The notes under the pieces were generated by a model. That model worked only from the letters and a program-made list of their open reading frames with translations. It had not been told where the DNA came from and ran no database searches. Positions 25,570-35,673 of a DNA stretch of 64,000 nt are shown here, in pieces (positions within the stretch are counted from its first letter, which is position 1; every line of letters begins with the position of its first letter). The DNA is from an uncultured Bacteroidales bacterium. GTDB lineage: Bacteria; Bacteroidota; Bacteroidia; Bacteroidales; UBA932. The stretch covers positions 1 through 64,000 of the forward strand of contig UQYV01000012.1 of assembly GCA_900545245.1 (NCBI GenBank), given 5' to 3'. The position numbers and the translations under genes were made by a program.

Positions 25570-26103
25570 ATGAGAAAGGAATTGAAAGTCGAAGTAATTG
25601 AAGCGATTTCAGCACAGCTCAAGGAAACCCCTAATTTCTACATTACGGACATTTCCGGGCTCAACGCTGAGAAGACATCGAAGCTCCGTCGCGAGTGCTT
25701 TGAGAAAGGTATTAAACTTTCCGTTGTGAAGAACACTCTCTTCATCAAGGCAACAGAGGAGCTTGGCGAGGATATCCACGAACTCCACAGTGCACTTGAA
25801 GGTCCTACGGCCATCATGTTCACCACGACACCTAACGCTCCTGCGAAGCTCATCAAGAAGTTCCAGGAAGCCGGCGAGGAAAAACCGGTACTCAAGGGTG
25901 CTTTTGTACAAGAATGCGCATTCCTTGGCGCTGACAAGCTCGACGAGCTTTGCAACATCAAGTCTAAGGAAGAGCTCATCGGAGACATCATCACTCTTCT
26001 CCAGTCACCTGCACGCAACGTCATTTCTGCTCTGCAGAATGCATCCGGCAACACTGTTGCAGGCCTCGTGAAGGCAATTGAGGAGAAAAAGGCAAACGAG
26101 TAA
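25570..26103 (+). CDS. rplJ: 50S ribosomal protein L10
   Basis: Base of the L7/L12 stalk. NFYITDISGLNAEKTSKLRREC and VVKNTLFIKATEELG are typical; the C-terminal helix that binds L7/L12 ends in the Lys/Glu-rich EEKKANE. 177 residues. Confidence 0.97.
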   Translation: MRKELKVEVIEAISAQLKETPNFYITDISGLNAEKTSKLRRECFEKGIKLSVVKNTLFIKATEELGEDIHELHSALEGPTAIMFTTTPNAPAKLIKKFQEAGEEKPVLKGAFVQECAFLGADKLDELCNIKSKEELIGDIITLLQSPARNVISALQNASGNTVAGLVKAIEEKKANE

Positions 26104-26135
26104 ATTATATTAACTATTTTAAATATTAACTAATT

Positions 26136-26513
26136 ATGGCAGACATTAAAGCACTCGCAGAAGAGTTGGTAAACCTTACTGTGAAAGATGTTCAGGAACT
26201 TGCTAATGTTCTTAAGGAAGAGTATGGTATCGAGCCGGCAGCAGCTGCAGTAGCAGTGGCAGCAGGTCCTGCAGCAGCAGGCGAGGCCGCAGCGGCAGAG
26301 CAGACTGAGTTCGACGTTGTTCTCAAGAGCGCAGGTCAGGCTAAACTTAACGTAATCAAGGTCGTTCGCGAAAAGACTGGTCTTGGACTTAAGGAAGCCA
26401 AGGAACTTGTAGACAAGGCTCCTACAGCAATCAAGGAGAAGGCATCCAAGGCAGAGGCTGAGGAACTGAAGGCTGCCCTTGAAGAGGCTGGTGCTGAAGT
26501 TGAGGTTAAATAA
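26136..26513 (+). CDS. rplL: 50S ribosomal protein L7/L12
   Basis: Stalk protein that recruits translation GTPases. N-terminal dimer domain, Ala-rich hinge (residues 32-52), and C-terminal domain with KLNVIKVVREKTGLGLKEAKELVD. 125 residues. Followed by a strong hairpin before rpoB. Confidence 0.98.
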   Translation: MADIKALAEELVNLTVKDVQELANVLKEEYGIEPAAAAVAVAAGPAAAGEAAAAEQTEFDVVLKSAGQAKLNVIKVVREKTGLGLKEAKELVDKAPTAIKEKASKAEAEELKAALEEAGAEVEVK

Positions 26514-26546
26514 CTTCGCCCCGCTTCCCCAAAGGGGAACAATCTC

Positions 26547-26581
26547 AGGTTTAGGGTCCGAAGTAGACCCTAAACCTTTTT
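26547..26581 (+). terminator. Attenuator between rplL and rpoB
   Basis: A perfect 12-bp stem, AGGTTTAGGGTC (26547-26558) with its complement (26566-26577), loop CGAAGTA, then TTTT. A second small hairpin, TTCCCC-AAA-GGGGAA, lies at 26525-26539. This probably lowers transcription of rpoBC compared with rplL. Confidence 0.85.
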
Positions 26582-26620
26582 GTCGTATTTATGTATTAAA
26601 TAATATCATAAGGGCAGAAG

Positions 26621-29600
26621 ATGTCACAAAAGACTAAAAATCAGCGAATTTCCTTCGCAACATCAAAGATTCTCCTTGAGTATCCTGACCTTCTCGAAGT
26701 GCAGTTGAAGTCCTTCCAGGATTTCTTCCAGCTCGAAACTACCCCTGAGAACAGGAAGAACGAAGGTCTCTACCAGGTGTTTCAGGAGATTTTCCCGATC
26801 GAAGATACCCGCAATAACTACAAGCTCGAGTTCATTGATTATTTCATTGACCCGCCGCAGTATTCGATCGAAGAGTGTCTGGAAAGAGGACAGACTTACA
26901 GTGTTCCTCTGAAGGCAAAACTCCGCCTTTCTTGCAGTGACCCTGAACACGAAGACTTCGACACGAAGGTTCAGGACGTTTATCTCGGCAACATTCCTTA
27001 TATGACGCCGGGCGGAACGTTCATCATCAATGGTTCAGAGCGCATCATTGTATCCCAGCTCCACCGTTCGCCGGGCGTGTTTTTCGGATCAAGCATCCAC
27101 GCCAACGGCACAAAACTCTATTCTGCCAGAATCATCCCGTTCAAGGGTTCATGGATAGAGTTCGCGACTGACATCAACAATGTTATGTATGCCTACATCG
27201 ACCGAAAGAAGAAACTCCCTGTCACAACACTGCTCCGAGCAATCGGATTCAACAGTGACAAGGACATTATCGACATTTTCGGTCTTGCCGATGAGATTGA
27301 GGTCACTCCTGAAAACCTCGAGAAGTTCCAAGGCAGGAAACTCGCCGCGAAGGTGCTGAAGACCTGGATTGAGGACTTCGTGGATGAGGACACCGGCGAG
27401 GTAATCCCGGTTGAGAGAACCACCGCCATCGTTGAGCGTGGTGAGATTCTCGGAGCTGATACCATCGAGAAACTTGCAGAGACAGACGTAAAGACTATCC
27501 TTCTCCAGAAGGAAGATGCGAACGTCAACGAATACGCAATCATCTACAACACCCTTCAGAAGGACCCGACAAACACCGAAACCGAGGCTGTTACCTACAT
27601 CTACAAACAGCTCCGCAATTCGGAACCACCTGATGAGGCAACTGCAAGGGACGTTATCGACAAACTCTTCTTCTCAGACAAGAGGTATGACCTCGGAGAT
27701 GTCGGAAGATATCGTCTCAACAAGAAACTCAATCTCACGATTGACGATAACATCCGTGTTCTGACGAACACCGATATCATAGAGATTATCAAATATCTCA
27801 TCCAGCTCATCAACGCGAAAGCCGTTGTCGATGACATCGACCACCTCAGCAACCGTCGTGTAAGGACTGTGGGCGAGCAGCTTGCCAACCAGTTCAACGT
27901 CGGTCTTTCAAGAATGGCGAGGACTATCCGCGAGAGGATGAACGTGAGGGACAGCGAGCAGTTTGCTCCGACTGACCTGATTAACGCGAAGACCCTTTCG
28001 TCTGTCATCAATTCGTTCTTCGGAACCAGCCAGCTCTCACAGTTCATGGACCAGACCAACCCGCTTTCAGAGATGACCCACAAGAGGCGTCTCTCAGCAC
28101 TCGGTCCGGGAGGTCTTTCACGTGACAGGGCAGGATTCGAGGTGCGAGACGTGCACTACACCCATTACGGACGTTTGTGTCCGATCGAGACTCCTGAGGG
28201 TCCTAACATCGGTCTTATCTCGTCACTCTGCGTCTATGCGCGCATCAACAATCTCGGCTTTATCGAGACTCCGTACCGCAAGGTGGAGAACGGTAAGGTT
28301 GACCTTAGCAGTGGTGGATGGCAGTACATGAGCGCCGAGGAGGAGGAAAACCAGATGGTCTCCCTCGCCAACGTGAAAATGGATGATGACGGAAACATCC
28401 TTGAGGACAGAATTCTCTGCCGTTATGCGGCCGATTTCCCTGTCGTTACCAAGGAGGAGGTAAACTATATGGACGTGGCTCCTAATCAGATTGCCTCTGT
28501 CGCGGCTTCACTCATTCCGTTCCTCGAGCACGATGATGCCCACCGTGCACTGATGGGCGCGAACATGATGAGGCAGGCAGTTCCGCTTCTCAGTCCAGAG
28601 GCTCCTATTGTTGGAACTGGTCTTGAGGAAAGGGTTTGCCTTGATTCCAGGACTCAGGTAATGGCTGAACGCAGCGGTGAGGTCGTATATGTCGATGCAA
28701 AGGAAATCCATGTGAAGTATGACCGTACTGACGATGAGAGGTTCGTAAGCTTCAGCGACGACATCACTGTTTATCAGCTTCCTATATATAGAAGGACCAA
28801 CCAGAGTACAACCATCCTTCTCAAGCCAATCGTTCGCAAGGGCGACAAGGTCGTGAAGGGTCAGGTTCTTACCGAAGGTTATGCGACACAAGACGGCGAG
28901 CTCGCCCTTGGACGTAACCTCAAGGTGGCGTTCATGCCTTGGAAGGGATACAACTACGAGGATGCAATCGTGCTTTCCGAGAGGATGATTCGTTGGGATG
29001 TCCTCACTTCAATTCATGTCGAGGAATACCTTACTGAGGTCCGTGACACTAAGCGCGGTATGGAGGAACTCACGTCCGACATTCCGAATGTAAGCGAGGA
29101 TGCCACAAAAAACCTTGACGAGAACGGTATCATCCGTGTCGGTGCCCACATCGAACCGGGGGACATCATGATAGGAAAGATTACCCCGAAGGGCGAGAGC
29201 GACCCTTCTCCTGAGGAGAAACTCCTTCGTGCTATTTTCGGTGACAAGGCCGGCGATGTGAAGGACGCATCACTCAAGGCCAACCCTTCACTTGACGGTA
29301 CCATCATCAAGACTGCCCTCTACTCGAAGGCAGGAAAGGAGGCAGGTGCCAACAAGCGTCAGGCAAAGGCCGACATGAAAGTTCGCGTCGAGAAGATCGA
29401 GGAAGAGTTCAATGTCAAACTCGAGGCTCTCAGGGCAAGGTTTATGGACAAACTCATCGTCCTCGTCGACGGAAAGAAGAGTGCAGGCATCAGCGACCTC
29501 TATGGTGTGGAAATCATACCTAAGGGTGAGACGATCAAGGCTTCCGCTCTCCGCGATCTCGACTACGAGAATATCAACACCAGCAAGTGGACCTCAGAGA

Positions 29601-30448
29601 AGAACACCAACCTTCTCGTGAAGGAACTCATAAACAACTACTGCATAGCTCACAAGGAAGAGCTCGCACGTGAGAAACGCGAAATTGACAAGATAAAGGT
29701 CGGTGACGAACTCGCAAACGGCGTCCTTCAGGTGGCGAAGGTATATGTGGCAAGAAAGAGAAAGATCAGAGTGGGTGACAAGATGGCCGGCCGTCACGGT
29801 AACAAGGGTATCGTGGCAAAGGTTGTCCGCGACGAGGATATGCCGTTCCTTGAGGACGGAACTCCTGTGGACATCGTTCTGAACCCTCTCGGTGTGCCAT
29901 CCCGAATGAACCTCGGTCAGATTTACGAGACCGTTCTCGGATGGGCCGGAGAGGAACTCGGACTCAAGTTCGCCACCCCGATTTTCGACGGTGCATCTCT
30001 TGACGACATCTGTGCATACACCGACAAGGCGGGACTTCCTCGTTACGGAAAGACCTACCTCAGGGACGGAGGCACCGGTGACTGGTTCGACCAGCCTGCG
30101 ACAGTCGGAGTCATCTATATGATTAAGCTTGGTCACATGGTTGACGACAAGATGCACGCGAGGTCAATAGGTCCTTACTCTCTCATCACACAGCAGCCTC
30201 TCGGCGGTAAGGCGCAGTTCGGTGGACAGCGTTTCGGTGAGATGGAGGTTTGGGCACTCGAGGCATTCGGTGCGGCTAACGTTCTCCAGGAGATTCTTAC
30301 AGTCAAGTCCGATGACGTTACCGGACGTTCAAAGACTTATGAGGCAATCGTCAAGGGCGACCTTATGCCGACGCCGGGTATTCCGGAGTCACTCAACGTC
30401 CTCCTTCACGAACTTCGCGGTCTTGGTCTCAAGGTTACGTTGGATTAA
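26621..30448 (+). CDS. rpoB: RNA polymerase subunit beta
   Basis: Catalytic core subunit of RNA polymerase. 1,275 residues with the normal domain order. The rifampicin pocket around residues 462-495 reads SQLSQFMDQTNPLSEMTHKR, then RLSALGPGGL, with the wild-type Ser, Gln, Asp, His, Arg and Ser at the canonical positions, so no classical rifampicin-resistance change is visible. C-terminal regions GGKAQFGGQRFGEMEVWALEA and ELRGLGLKV are intact. 27 bp before rpoC. Confidence 0.99.
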   Translation: MSQKTKNQRISFATSKILLEYPDLLEVQLKSFQDFFQLETTPENRKNEGLYQVFQEIFPIEDTRNNYKLEFIDYFIDPPQYSIEECLERGQTYSVPLKAKLRLSCSDPEHEDFDTKVQDVYLGNIPYMTPGGTFIINGSERIIVSQLHRSPGVFFGSSIHANGTKLYSARIIPFKGSWIEFATDINNVMYAYIDRKKKLPVTTLLRAIGFNSDKDIIDIFGLADEIEVTPENLEKFQGRKLAAKVLKTWIEDFVDEDTGEVIPVERTTAIVERGEILGADTIEKLAETDVKTILLQKEDANVNEYAIIYNTLQKDPTNTETEAVTYIYKQLRNSEPPDEATARDVIDKLFFSDKRYDLGDVGRYRLNKKLNLTIDDNIRVLTNTDIIEIIKYLIQLINAKAVVDDIDHLSNRRVRTVGEQLANQFNVGLSRMARTIRERMNVRDSEQFAPTDLINAKTLSSVINSFFGTSQLSQFMDQTNPLSEMTHKRRLSALGPGGLSRDRAGFEVRDVHYTHYGRLCPIETPEGPNIGLISSLCVYARINNLGFIETPYRKVENGKVDLSSGGWQYMSAEEEENQMVSLANVKMDDDGNILEDRILCRYAADFPVVTKEEVNYMDVAPNQIASVAASLIPFLEHDDAHRALMGANMMRQAVPLLSPEAPIVGTGLEERVCLDSRTQVMAERSGEVVYVDAKEIHVKYDRTDDERFVSFSDDITVYQLPIYRRTNQSTTILLKPIVRKGDKVVKGQVLTEGYATQDGELALGRNLKVAFMPWKGYNYEDAIVLSERMIRWDVLTSIHVEEYLTEVRDTKRGMEELTSDIPNVSEDATKNLDENGIIRVGAHIEPGDIMIGKITPKGESDPSPEEKLLRAIFGDKAGDVKDASLKANPSLDGTIIKTALYSKAGKEAGANKRQAKADMKVRVEKIEEEFNVKLEALRARFMDKLIVLVDGKKSAGISDLYGVEIIPKGETIKASALRDLDYENINTSKWTSEKNTNLLVKELINNYCIAHKEELAREKREIDKIKVGDELANGVLQVAKVYVARKRKIRVGDKMAGRHGNKGIVAKVVRDEDMPFLEDGTPVDIVLNPLGVPSRMNLGQIYETVLGWAGEELGLKFATPIFDGASLDDICAYTDKAGLPRYGKTYLRDGGTGDWFDQPATVGVIYMIKLGHMVDDKMHARSIGPYSLITQQPLGGKAQFGGQRFGEMEVWALEAFGAANVLQEILTVKSDDVTGRSKTYEAIVKGDLMPTPGIPESLNVLLHELRGLGLKVTLD

Positions 30449-30475
30449 TTACGGATAATTTGAAATTTTAGAAAT

Positions 30476-33400
30476 ATGCCGACTTTTAATAAAGATAACA
30501 AGGTTAAAAGCAATTTCGAAAGAATCAGCATCGCTCTCGCTTCTCCTGAAGACATTAAGGAACGGTCTTCAGGAGAGGTCCTCAAGCCGGAGACGGTCAA
30601 TTACAGGACCTACAAGCCGGAGAGGGACGGTCTTTTCTGTGAGAAGATTTTCGGTCCTACCAAGGATTACGAGTGCCACTGCGGCAAGTACAAGAGAATC
30701 AAGTACCGCGGAATTGTCTGTGACCGATGCGGTGTCGAGGTCACCGAGAAGAAGGTCCGCAGGGAAAGGATGGGACACATCGAGCTCACCGTTCCTGTTG
30801 CGCACATCTGGTATTTCAAGTCTGCCCCTAATAAGATCGCTGCTCTTCTCGGCATTGCGGCCAAGAAGCTCGAGGCTGTCATATATTACGAGAAGTATAT
30901 CGTGACGGCTCCGGGACAGACCGGACTTCAGAAGCTTGACCTTCTGTCAGAGGATGAGTATCTCGACATATTGGCGCAGTATCCTGACAACCAGAATCTT
31001 CCGGACGATGATCCGGACAAGTTCAAGGCTGGAATGGGCGCGGAGTCAATCTATGATCTTCTCAAGGAGATTGACATTGATGCCCTCGCCAAGGAACTCC
31101 GCACGAAGATGCTGACCGAGACTTCCCAGCAGAGGAAGGCCGAGGCGCTCAAGAGGCTTTCAATCGTCAAGTGGTTCCAGGAGTCAAAGGGAATCAACCG
31201 TCCTGAATGGATGATTCTCAAGGTTATTCCTGTCATTCCGCCTGACCTTCGTCCGCTCGTTCCTCTCGATGGAGGACGCTTTGCGACATCCGACCTCAAT
31301 GACCTCTACAGGAGGGTTATCATACGTAACAACCGTCTCAAGAGACTCATCGAAATCAAGGCTCCGGAAGTCATTCTCCGCAACGAGAAGCGTATGCTTC
31401 AGGAGGCTGTTGACTCACTTTTCGACAACTCAAAGAAGTCGAATGCAGTCAAGAGCGAAGCAAACAGGGCTCTTAAGTCACTCTCTGACAGCCTTAAAGG
31501 TAAGCAGGGACGTTTCCGTCAGAACCTCCTCGGTAAGCGTGTTGACTATTCAGCACGTTCGGTCATCGTCGTTGGACCTGAGCTCAAGATGCACGAGTGC
31601 GGTCTGCCTAAATTTATGGCAGCCGAGCTTTACAAACCGTTCATCATCAGGAAACTGATTGAGCGCGGCATCGTGAAGACCGTCAAGTCCGCAAAGAAGA
31701 TTGTCGACAGGAAAGACCCTGTGATTTGGGATATTCTTGAGAACGTGATGAAAGGTCATCCGGTTCTTCTCAACCGTGCACCTACACTTCACCGACTCGG
31801 TATTCAGGCATTCCAGCCTAAGATGATTGAGGGTAAGGCTATCCAGCTCCATCCGCTCGCTTGTACGGCATTCAACGCCGACTTCGACGGTGACCAGATG
31901 GCAGTCCACCTTCCGCTCGGAAATGCTGCGATTATGGAGGCTCAGCTTCTTATGCTCGGCTCCCACAATATCTTGAATCCTGCCAACGGAACACCTATCA
32001 CCGTGCCTTCTCAGGACATGGTGCTCGGACTCTACTACATCACTAAGCTCCGTCCGGGAGCCAAGGGTGAGGGTCTGAAGTTCTATGGTCCGGAGGAAGT
32101 CATAATTGCGCTCAACGAGAAGGCAATCGACATACATGCCCGTGTTTTTGTCCGTCTGCCAAAGGACAAGATGGACCCGTCAAAGGGAACCGAGATGGTC
32201 GAAACTTCCGCAGGACGTATCATTGTCAACCAGTTCGTTCCTCAGGAGGTTCCGTATGTCAATGAAATCCTCGGAAAGAAGTCTTTGAGAAAGATTATTT
32301 CTGTTGTCATCAAGAACACCGGCGTCTCAAGGACGGCGCAGTTCCTCGACGACATCAAGAACCTCGGTTACCGCAAGGCATTCGAGGGCGGTCTTTCGTT
32401 CAACCTCGGTGACGTTATCATTCCGGAGGAGAAGACACAGTTGATTGAGGACGGTTATAAGACCGTCGAGGAAATCAAGTCAAACTTCCAGATGGGTTTC
32501 ATTACCAATAACGAGCGCTACAACAAGGTCATCGACCTCTGGTCCGGCATCGACAACAAGATTACCAAGATTGTCGAGCAGCAGATTTCTACTGACCAGC
32601 AGGGATTCAACCCTGTATATATGATGCTTGATTCCGGAGCCCGTGGTTCCACACAGCAGATTAAGCAGCTCTGCGGTATGCGTGGATTGATGGCAAAACC
32701 TCAGAAATCAGGAGCATCCGGAGCGGAGATTATCGAGAACCCGATTACCACCAACCTTAAGGAGGGTATGTCAGTGCTCGAGTACTTCATCTCTACGCAC
32801 GGTGCACGTAAGGGTCTTGCCGACACCGCCTTGAAGACTGCCGACGCAGGATACCTCACCCGCCGTCTGGTGGACGTTTCACACGACGTCATCATCAACG
32901 AGGAGGACTGCGGCACTCTCAGGGGTCTCGTCGCCACTGCAATCAAGAGTAAGGATGAGGTTGTCGAGTCTCTCGGAGAGAGAATTCTCGGTCGTACATC
33001 AGTACATGATGTCTTCAACCCTCTTACGGGCGAACTCATCGTTCCGGCAGGGGAGCAGATTACCGAGGATCTCGCAAATCTCATCGAGTCATTGCCTATC
33101 GAGCAGGTTGAAATCCGTTCAGTGCTCACTTGCGAGTCCCGTAAGGGTGTCTGCGCGAAGTGCTACGGACGTAACCTCGCATCAGGCAGGATGGTTGAAA
33201 CGGGAGAGGTTGTCGGTGTCATTGCGGCACAGTCAATCGGTGAGCCGGGTACACAGCTTACACTTCGTACATTCCACGTCGGAGGTACGGCTTCAAGTGC
33301 TGCTGCAGACAGCTCAATCACTTCCAAGTACGACGGAAAACTCGAGTTCGAGGAGCTCAGGACAATCGAGAGGGCTCTCGATGACGGCACAAAACAGCTT

Positions 33401-34726
33401 GTTGTTGTCAGCCGCACCACAGAGCTCCGCATCATCGACGAGAACACCGGTATCACCTTCTCTCAGTACGACGTGCCTTATGGCTCAATCCTTTACAAGA
33501 AAGACGGTGAAACTGTCAAGAAGGGAGACCTCATCTGCGAATGGGACGCCTACAACGCAATCACCATCATCGAGACCGATGGTGTCGCACGCTTTGACGG
33601 TATGGTTGAAGGCGAGAACTTCCGCGAGGAGGCTGCTGACGAGTACTCACTCAATCGTGACAAAGTCATCATTGAGGGGCGTGACAAGACCAAGAACCCG
33701 AGCGTTCTCATCGTTGACGAAAACAACGAAATCAAGAAGCAGTACAACCTCCCTGTGGGTGCTCACGTTATGATTAACGAGGGCGACCAAGTGAAGGTTG
33801 GAGACATAATCATCAAGATTCCTCGTGCAATCGGAAAAGCAAACGATATCACCGGAGGTCTTCCTCGTGTCACCGAGCTCTTCGAGGCCCGTAACCCGTC
33901 CAATCCTGCAATCGTTTCAGAGATTAACGGTGAGGTCATTATGGGCAAGGTCAAGAGAGGAAACCGTGAGATTATCGTGCGCAACAAGTCCGGTGTCGAG
34001 AAACGCTATCTCGTTCCGCTCACCAAGCAGATTATGGTTCAGGAGAATGACTATGTCAAGGCAGGCATGAGCCTCTCTGACGGAGCCGTTTCACCGACAG
34101 ACCTTCTCCGTATTCTCGGTCCTATCAAGGTTCAGGAGTACATCGTCAATGAAATCCAGGAGGTTTACCGTCTGCAGGGTGTGAAGATTAACGACAAGCA
34201 CTTCGAGATTATCGTACGTCAGATGATGCGCAAGGTTCAGATTGACAATCCTGGCGACACTGAGTTCCTTCAGGAGGAGCTCGTCGACAAATGGACGTTC
34301 ATGGACACCAACGACAACATTTACGGCAAGTTCTATGTTGTCGAGGCCGGTGATTCACAGCGTTTCGAGACAGGCCAAATCATCACTGCAAGGGAACTTC
34401 GTGGTGAGAATTCCTCTCTTGAAAGGCAGGGTCTCAAGCCTGTGGTTGTCCGCGAGGCAAGACCTGCTACAGCAAGCCAGGTTCTTCAGGGAATCACACG
34501 TGCTGCGTTGAAGACCAACAGCTTCATTTCAGCAGCTTCATTCCAGGAGACAACCAAGGTGCTCAGCGAGGCTGCCATCCGCGGTCGTGTGGACTACCTT
34601 GAAGGTCTTAAGGAGAATGTCATCTGTGGTCATGCCATTCCGGCAGGTACCGGTCAGAAGGACTTCCAGGAGATACTTGTGTCACCTGTGGTGGAAGCGC
34701 AGCAGACTGACTTGTCAGAATTGTAG
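30476..34726 (+). CDS. rpoC: RNA polymerase subunit beta'
   Basis: Largest RNA polymerase subunit. The zinc ribbon CHCGKYKRIKYRGIVCDRCG lies near residues 66-85. The catalytic Mg2+ motif NADFDGDQM is at 467-475, and a second zinc site with CAKCYGRNL follows. 1,416 residues. The trigger-loop and bridge regions look intact. Ends the cluster before a strong terminator. Confidence 0.99.
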   Translation: MPTFNKDNKVKSNFERISIALASPEDIKERSSGEVLKPETVNYRTYKPERDGLFCEKIFGPTKDYECHCGKYKRIKYRGIVCDRCGVEVTEKKVRRERMGHIELTVPVAHIWYFKSAPNKIAALLGIAAKKLEAVIYYEKYIVTAPGQTGLQKLDLLSEDEYLDILAQYPDNQNLPDDDPDKFKAGMGAESIYDLLKEIDIDALAKELRTKMLTETSQQRKAEALKRLSIVKWFQESKGINRPEWMILKVIPVIPPDLRPLVPLDGGRFATSDLNDLYRRVIIRNNRLKRLIEIKAPEVILRNEKRMLQEAVDSLFDNSKKSNAVKSEANRALKSLSDSLKGKQGRFRQNLLGKRVDYSARSVIVVGPELKMHECGLPKFMAAELYKPFIIRKLIERGIVKTVKSAKKIVDRKDPVIWDILENVMKGHPVLLNRAPTLHRLGIQAFQPKMIEGKAIQLHPLACTAFNADFDGDQMAVHLPLGNAAIMEAQLLMLGSHNILNPANGTPITVPSQDMVLGLYYITKLRPGAKGEGLKFYGPEEVIIALNEKAIDIHARVFVRLPKDKMDPSKGTEMVETSAGRIIVNQFVPQEVPYVNEILGKKSLRKIISVVIKNTGVSRTAQFLDDIKNLGYRKAFEGGLSFNLGDVIIPEEKTQLIEDGYKTVEEIKSNFQMGFITNNERYNKVIDLWSGIDNKITKIVEQQISTDQQGFNPVYMMLDSGARGSTQQIKQLCGMRGLMAKPQKSGASGAEIIENPITTNLKEGMSVLEYFISTHGARKGLADTALKTADAGYLTRRLVDVSHDVIINEEDCGTLRGLVATAIKSKDEVVESLGERILGRTSVHDVFNPLTGELIVPAGEQITEDLANLIESLPIEQVEIRSVLTCESRKGVCAKCYGRNLASGRMVETGEVVGVIAAQSIGEPGTQLTLRTFHVGGTASSAAADSSITSKYDGKLEFEELRTIERALDDGTKQLVVVSRTTELRIIDENTGITFSQYDVPYGSILYKKDGETVKKGDLICEWDAYNAITIIETDGVARFDGMVEGENFREEAADEYSLNRDKVIIEGRDKTKNPSVLIVDENNEIKKQYNLPVGAHVMINEGDQVKVGDIIIKIPRAIGKANDITGGLPRVTELFEARNPSNPAIVSEINGEVIMGKVKRGNREIIVRNKSGVEKRYLVPLTKQIMVQENDYVKAGMSLSDGAVSPTDLLRILGPIKVQEYIVNEIQEVYRLQGVKINDKHFEIIVRQMMRKVQIDNPGDTEFLQEELVDKWTFMDTNDNIYGKFYVVEAGDSQRFETGQIITARELRGENSSLERQGLKPVVVREARPATASQVLQGITRAALKTNSFISAASFQETTKVLSEAAIRGRVDYLEGLKENVICGHAIPAGTGQKDFQEILVSPVVEAQQTDLSEL

Positions 34727-34752
34727 TCGGGGGCTCTCTCTAAGATATTATT

Positions 34753-34792
34753 AAAGTGGCTCAATCAAGAAATTGGTCGGGCCACTTTTTGT
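34753..34792 (+). terminator. Terminator of the rpoBC operon
   Basis: AAAGTGGC (34753-34760) pairs with GCCACTTT (34781-34788), followed by TT and a T-rich stretch. An inner CAAT/ATTG pair can add to the stem. Confidence 0.85.
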
Positions 34793-34882
34793 GTTTTGAA
34801 ATATTTGGATTAACTTCGTGGGGTCAAGAGGTTGTTTTAGATTTTTCACAGCTTCAAATGTTTGAAAGTGCAATAACCCACA

Positions 34883-35638
34883 ATGTCTGTTATGCCGGTA
34901 AGAAAACTCTCGAAATTCTCAATAGTCATACTTTCGCTTTGCGCCGTACTTTTTGTCGGCGGAATCGTTTCAATATGTATCATCGATGATGACGCCACGC
35001 AGAGCCGTCTCGCCTTTCAGACCTTTGAGGTCGCGCTGATGATATTCCTTACCTTTGTCCCCGACATCCTGCACAGAATCATACACATAAAGATTCCTCG
35101 CCTGATGGAAGTCATATTCGTGGCCTTCTGCTTCTGTGCGCTGATTCTCGGCGACGTTGCTGACTTCTACGGAAGGTTTGGGTGGTGGGACTCGCTTGAA
35201 CATGGAATGTCCGGAGTGCTTCTCGGAATCCTCGGCTATGCAATCATAAACACATTCAATAGTGTCGAGGGCAACAAGATTAAGTTCTCGCCTGTGTTCG
35301 TGTCGCTTTGGGTCGTGTGCTTCGCCCTTGCTTTAGGAGCAGTATGGGAGATAATGGAGTTCATAACGGACGGTTTGTTCGGACTTAACTCCCAGCAATA
35401 CCTCACTACTCCGGGCACATTTGACAATGCCGTGCCGCTTGAAGGACATGAGGCTCTTCGTGACACGATGGAGGATCTGATGCTTGACTTTGCCGGTTCG
35501 CTCATCATCTCGGTAATAGGCTATTTCGACCTGAAGAAGCAGCGCAAGGGCATTGCTGCTCTCACACTTGACACTGACGACACAGAGGCATCCACCGCGG
35601 CTATTTCCGTTCCGGGAATAGATGGCGCGAAAAAATAG
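34883..35638 (+). CDS. YjdF/DUF2238-like inner-membrane protein
   Basis: A 251-residue protein with about five or six membrane helices. The segments FYGRFGWWDSLEHGMSGVLLGILG and GAVWEIMEFITDGLFGLN resemble the DUF2238 (YjdF) family pattern of a conserved Trp/Asp/His helix and a WE-F-D-LFG helix. The C-terminal 35 residues are hydrophilic and Thr/Ala-rich. Its function is not known. It stands alone between the rpoBC terminator and the RNA gene. The family call is by motif likeness. Confidence 0.65.
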   Translation: MSVMPVRKLSKFSIVILSLCAVLFVGGIVSICIIDDDATQSRLAFQTFEVALMIFLTFVPDILHRIIHIKIPRLMEVIFVAFCFCALILGDVADFYGRFGWWDSLEHGMSGVLLGILGYAIINTFNSVEGNKIKFSPVFVSLWVVCFALALGAVWEIMEFITDGLFGLNSQQYLTTPGTFDNAVPLEGHEALRDTMEDLMLDFAGSLIISVIGYFDLKKQRKGIAALTLDTDDTEASTAAISVPGIDGAKK

Positions 35639-35663
35639 ATTTCACTTTATTTGTAAAAATATC

Positions 35664-35671
35664 TACCTTTG
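35664..35671 (+). promoter_or_regulatory. -7 element of the unidentified RNA gene
   Basis: TACCTTTG is a perfect TAnnTTTG box and is identical to the -7 box of tRNA-Ser (42582-42589). The only nearby TTTG (35650-35653) is too close to act as a standard -33. Transcription would start at about 35674-35678, right at the first hairpin. Confidence 0.65.
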
Positions 35672-35673
35672 CT

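Noticed and set aside
29594..30157. Long antisense reading frame inside rpoB (and similar ones in dxs, the Oar-like receptor and rpoC)
   Set aside because: They are mirrors of GC-skewed codon use in conserved sense genes, have no recognisable domains and no promoters.
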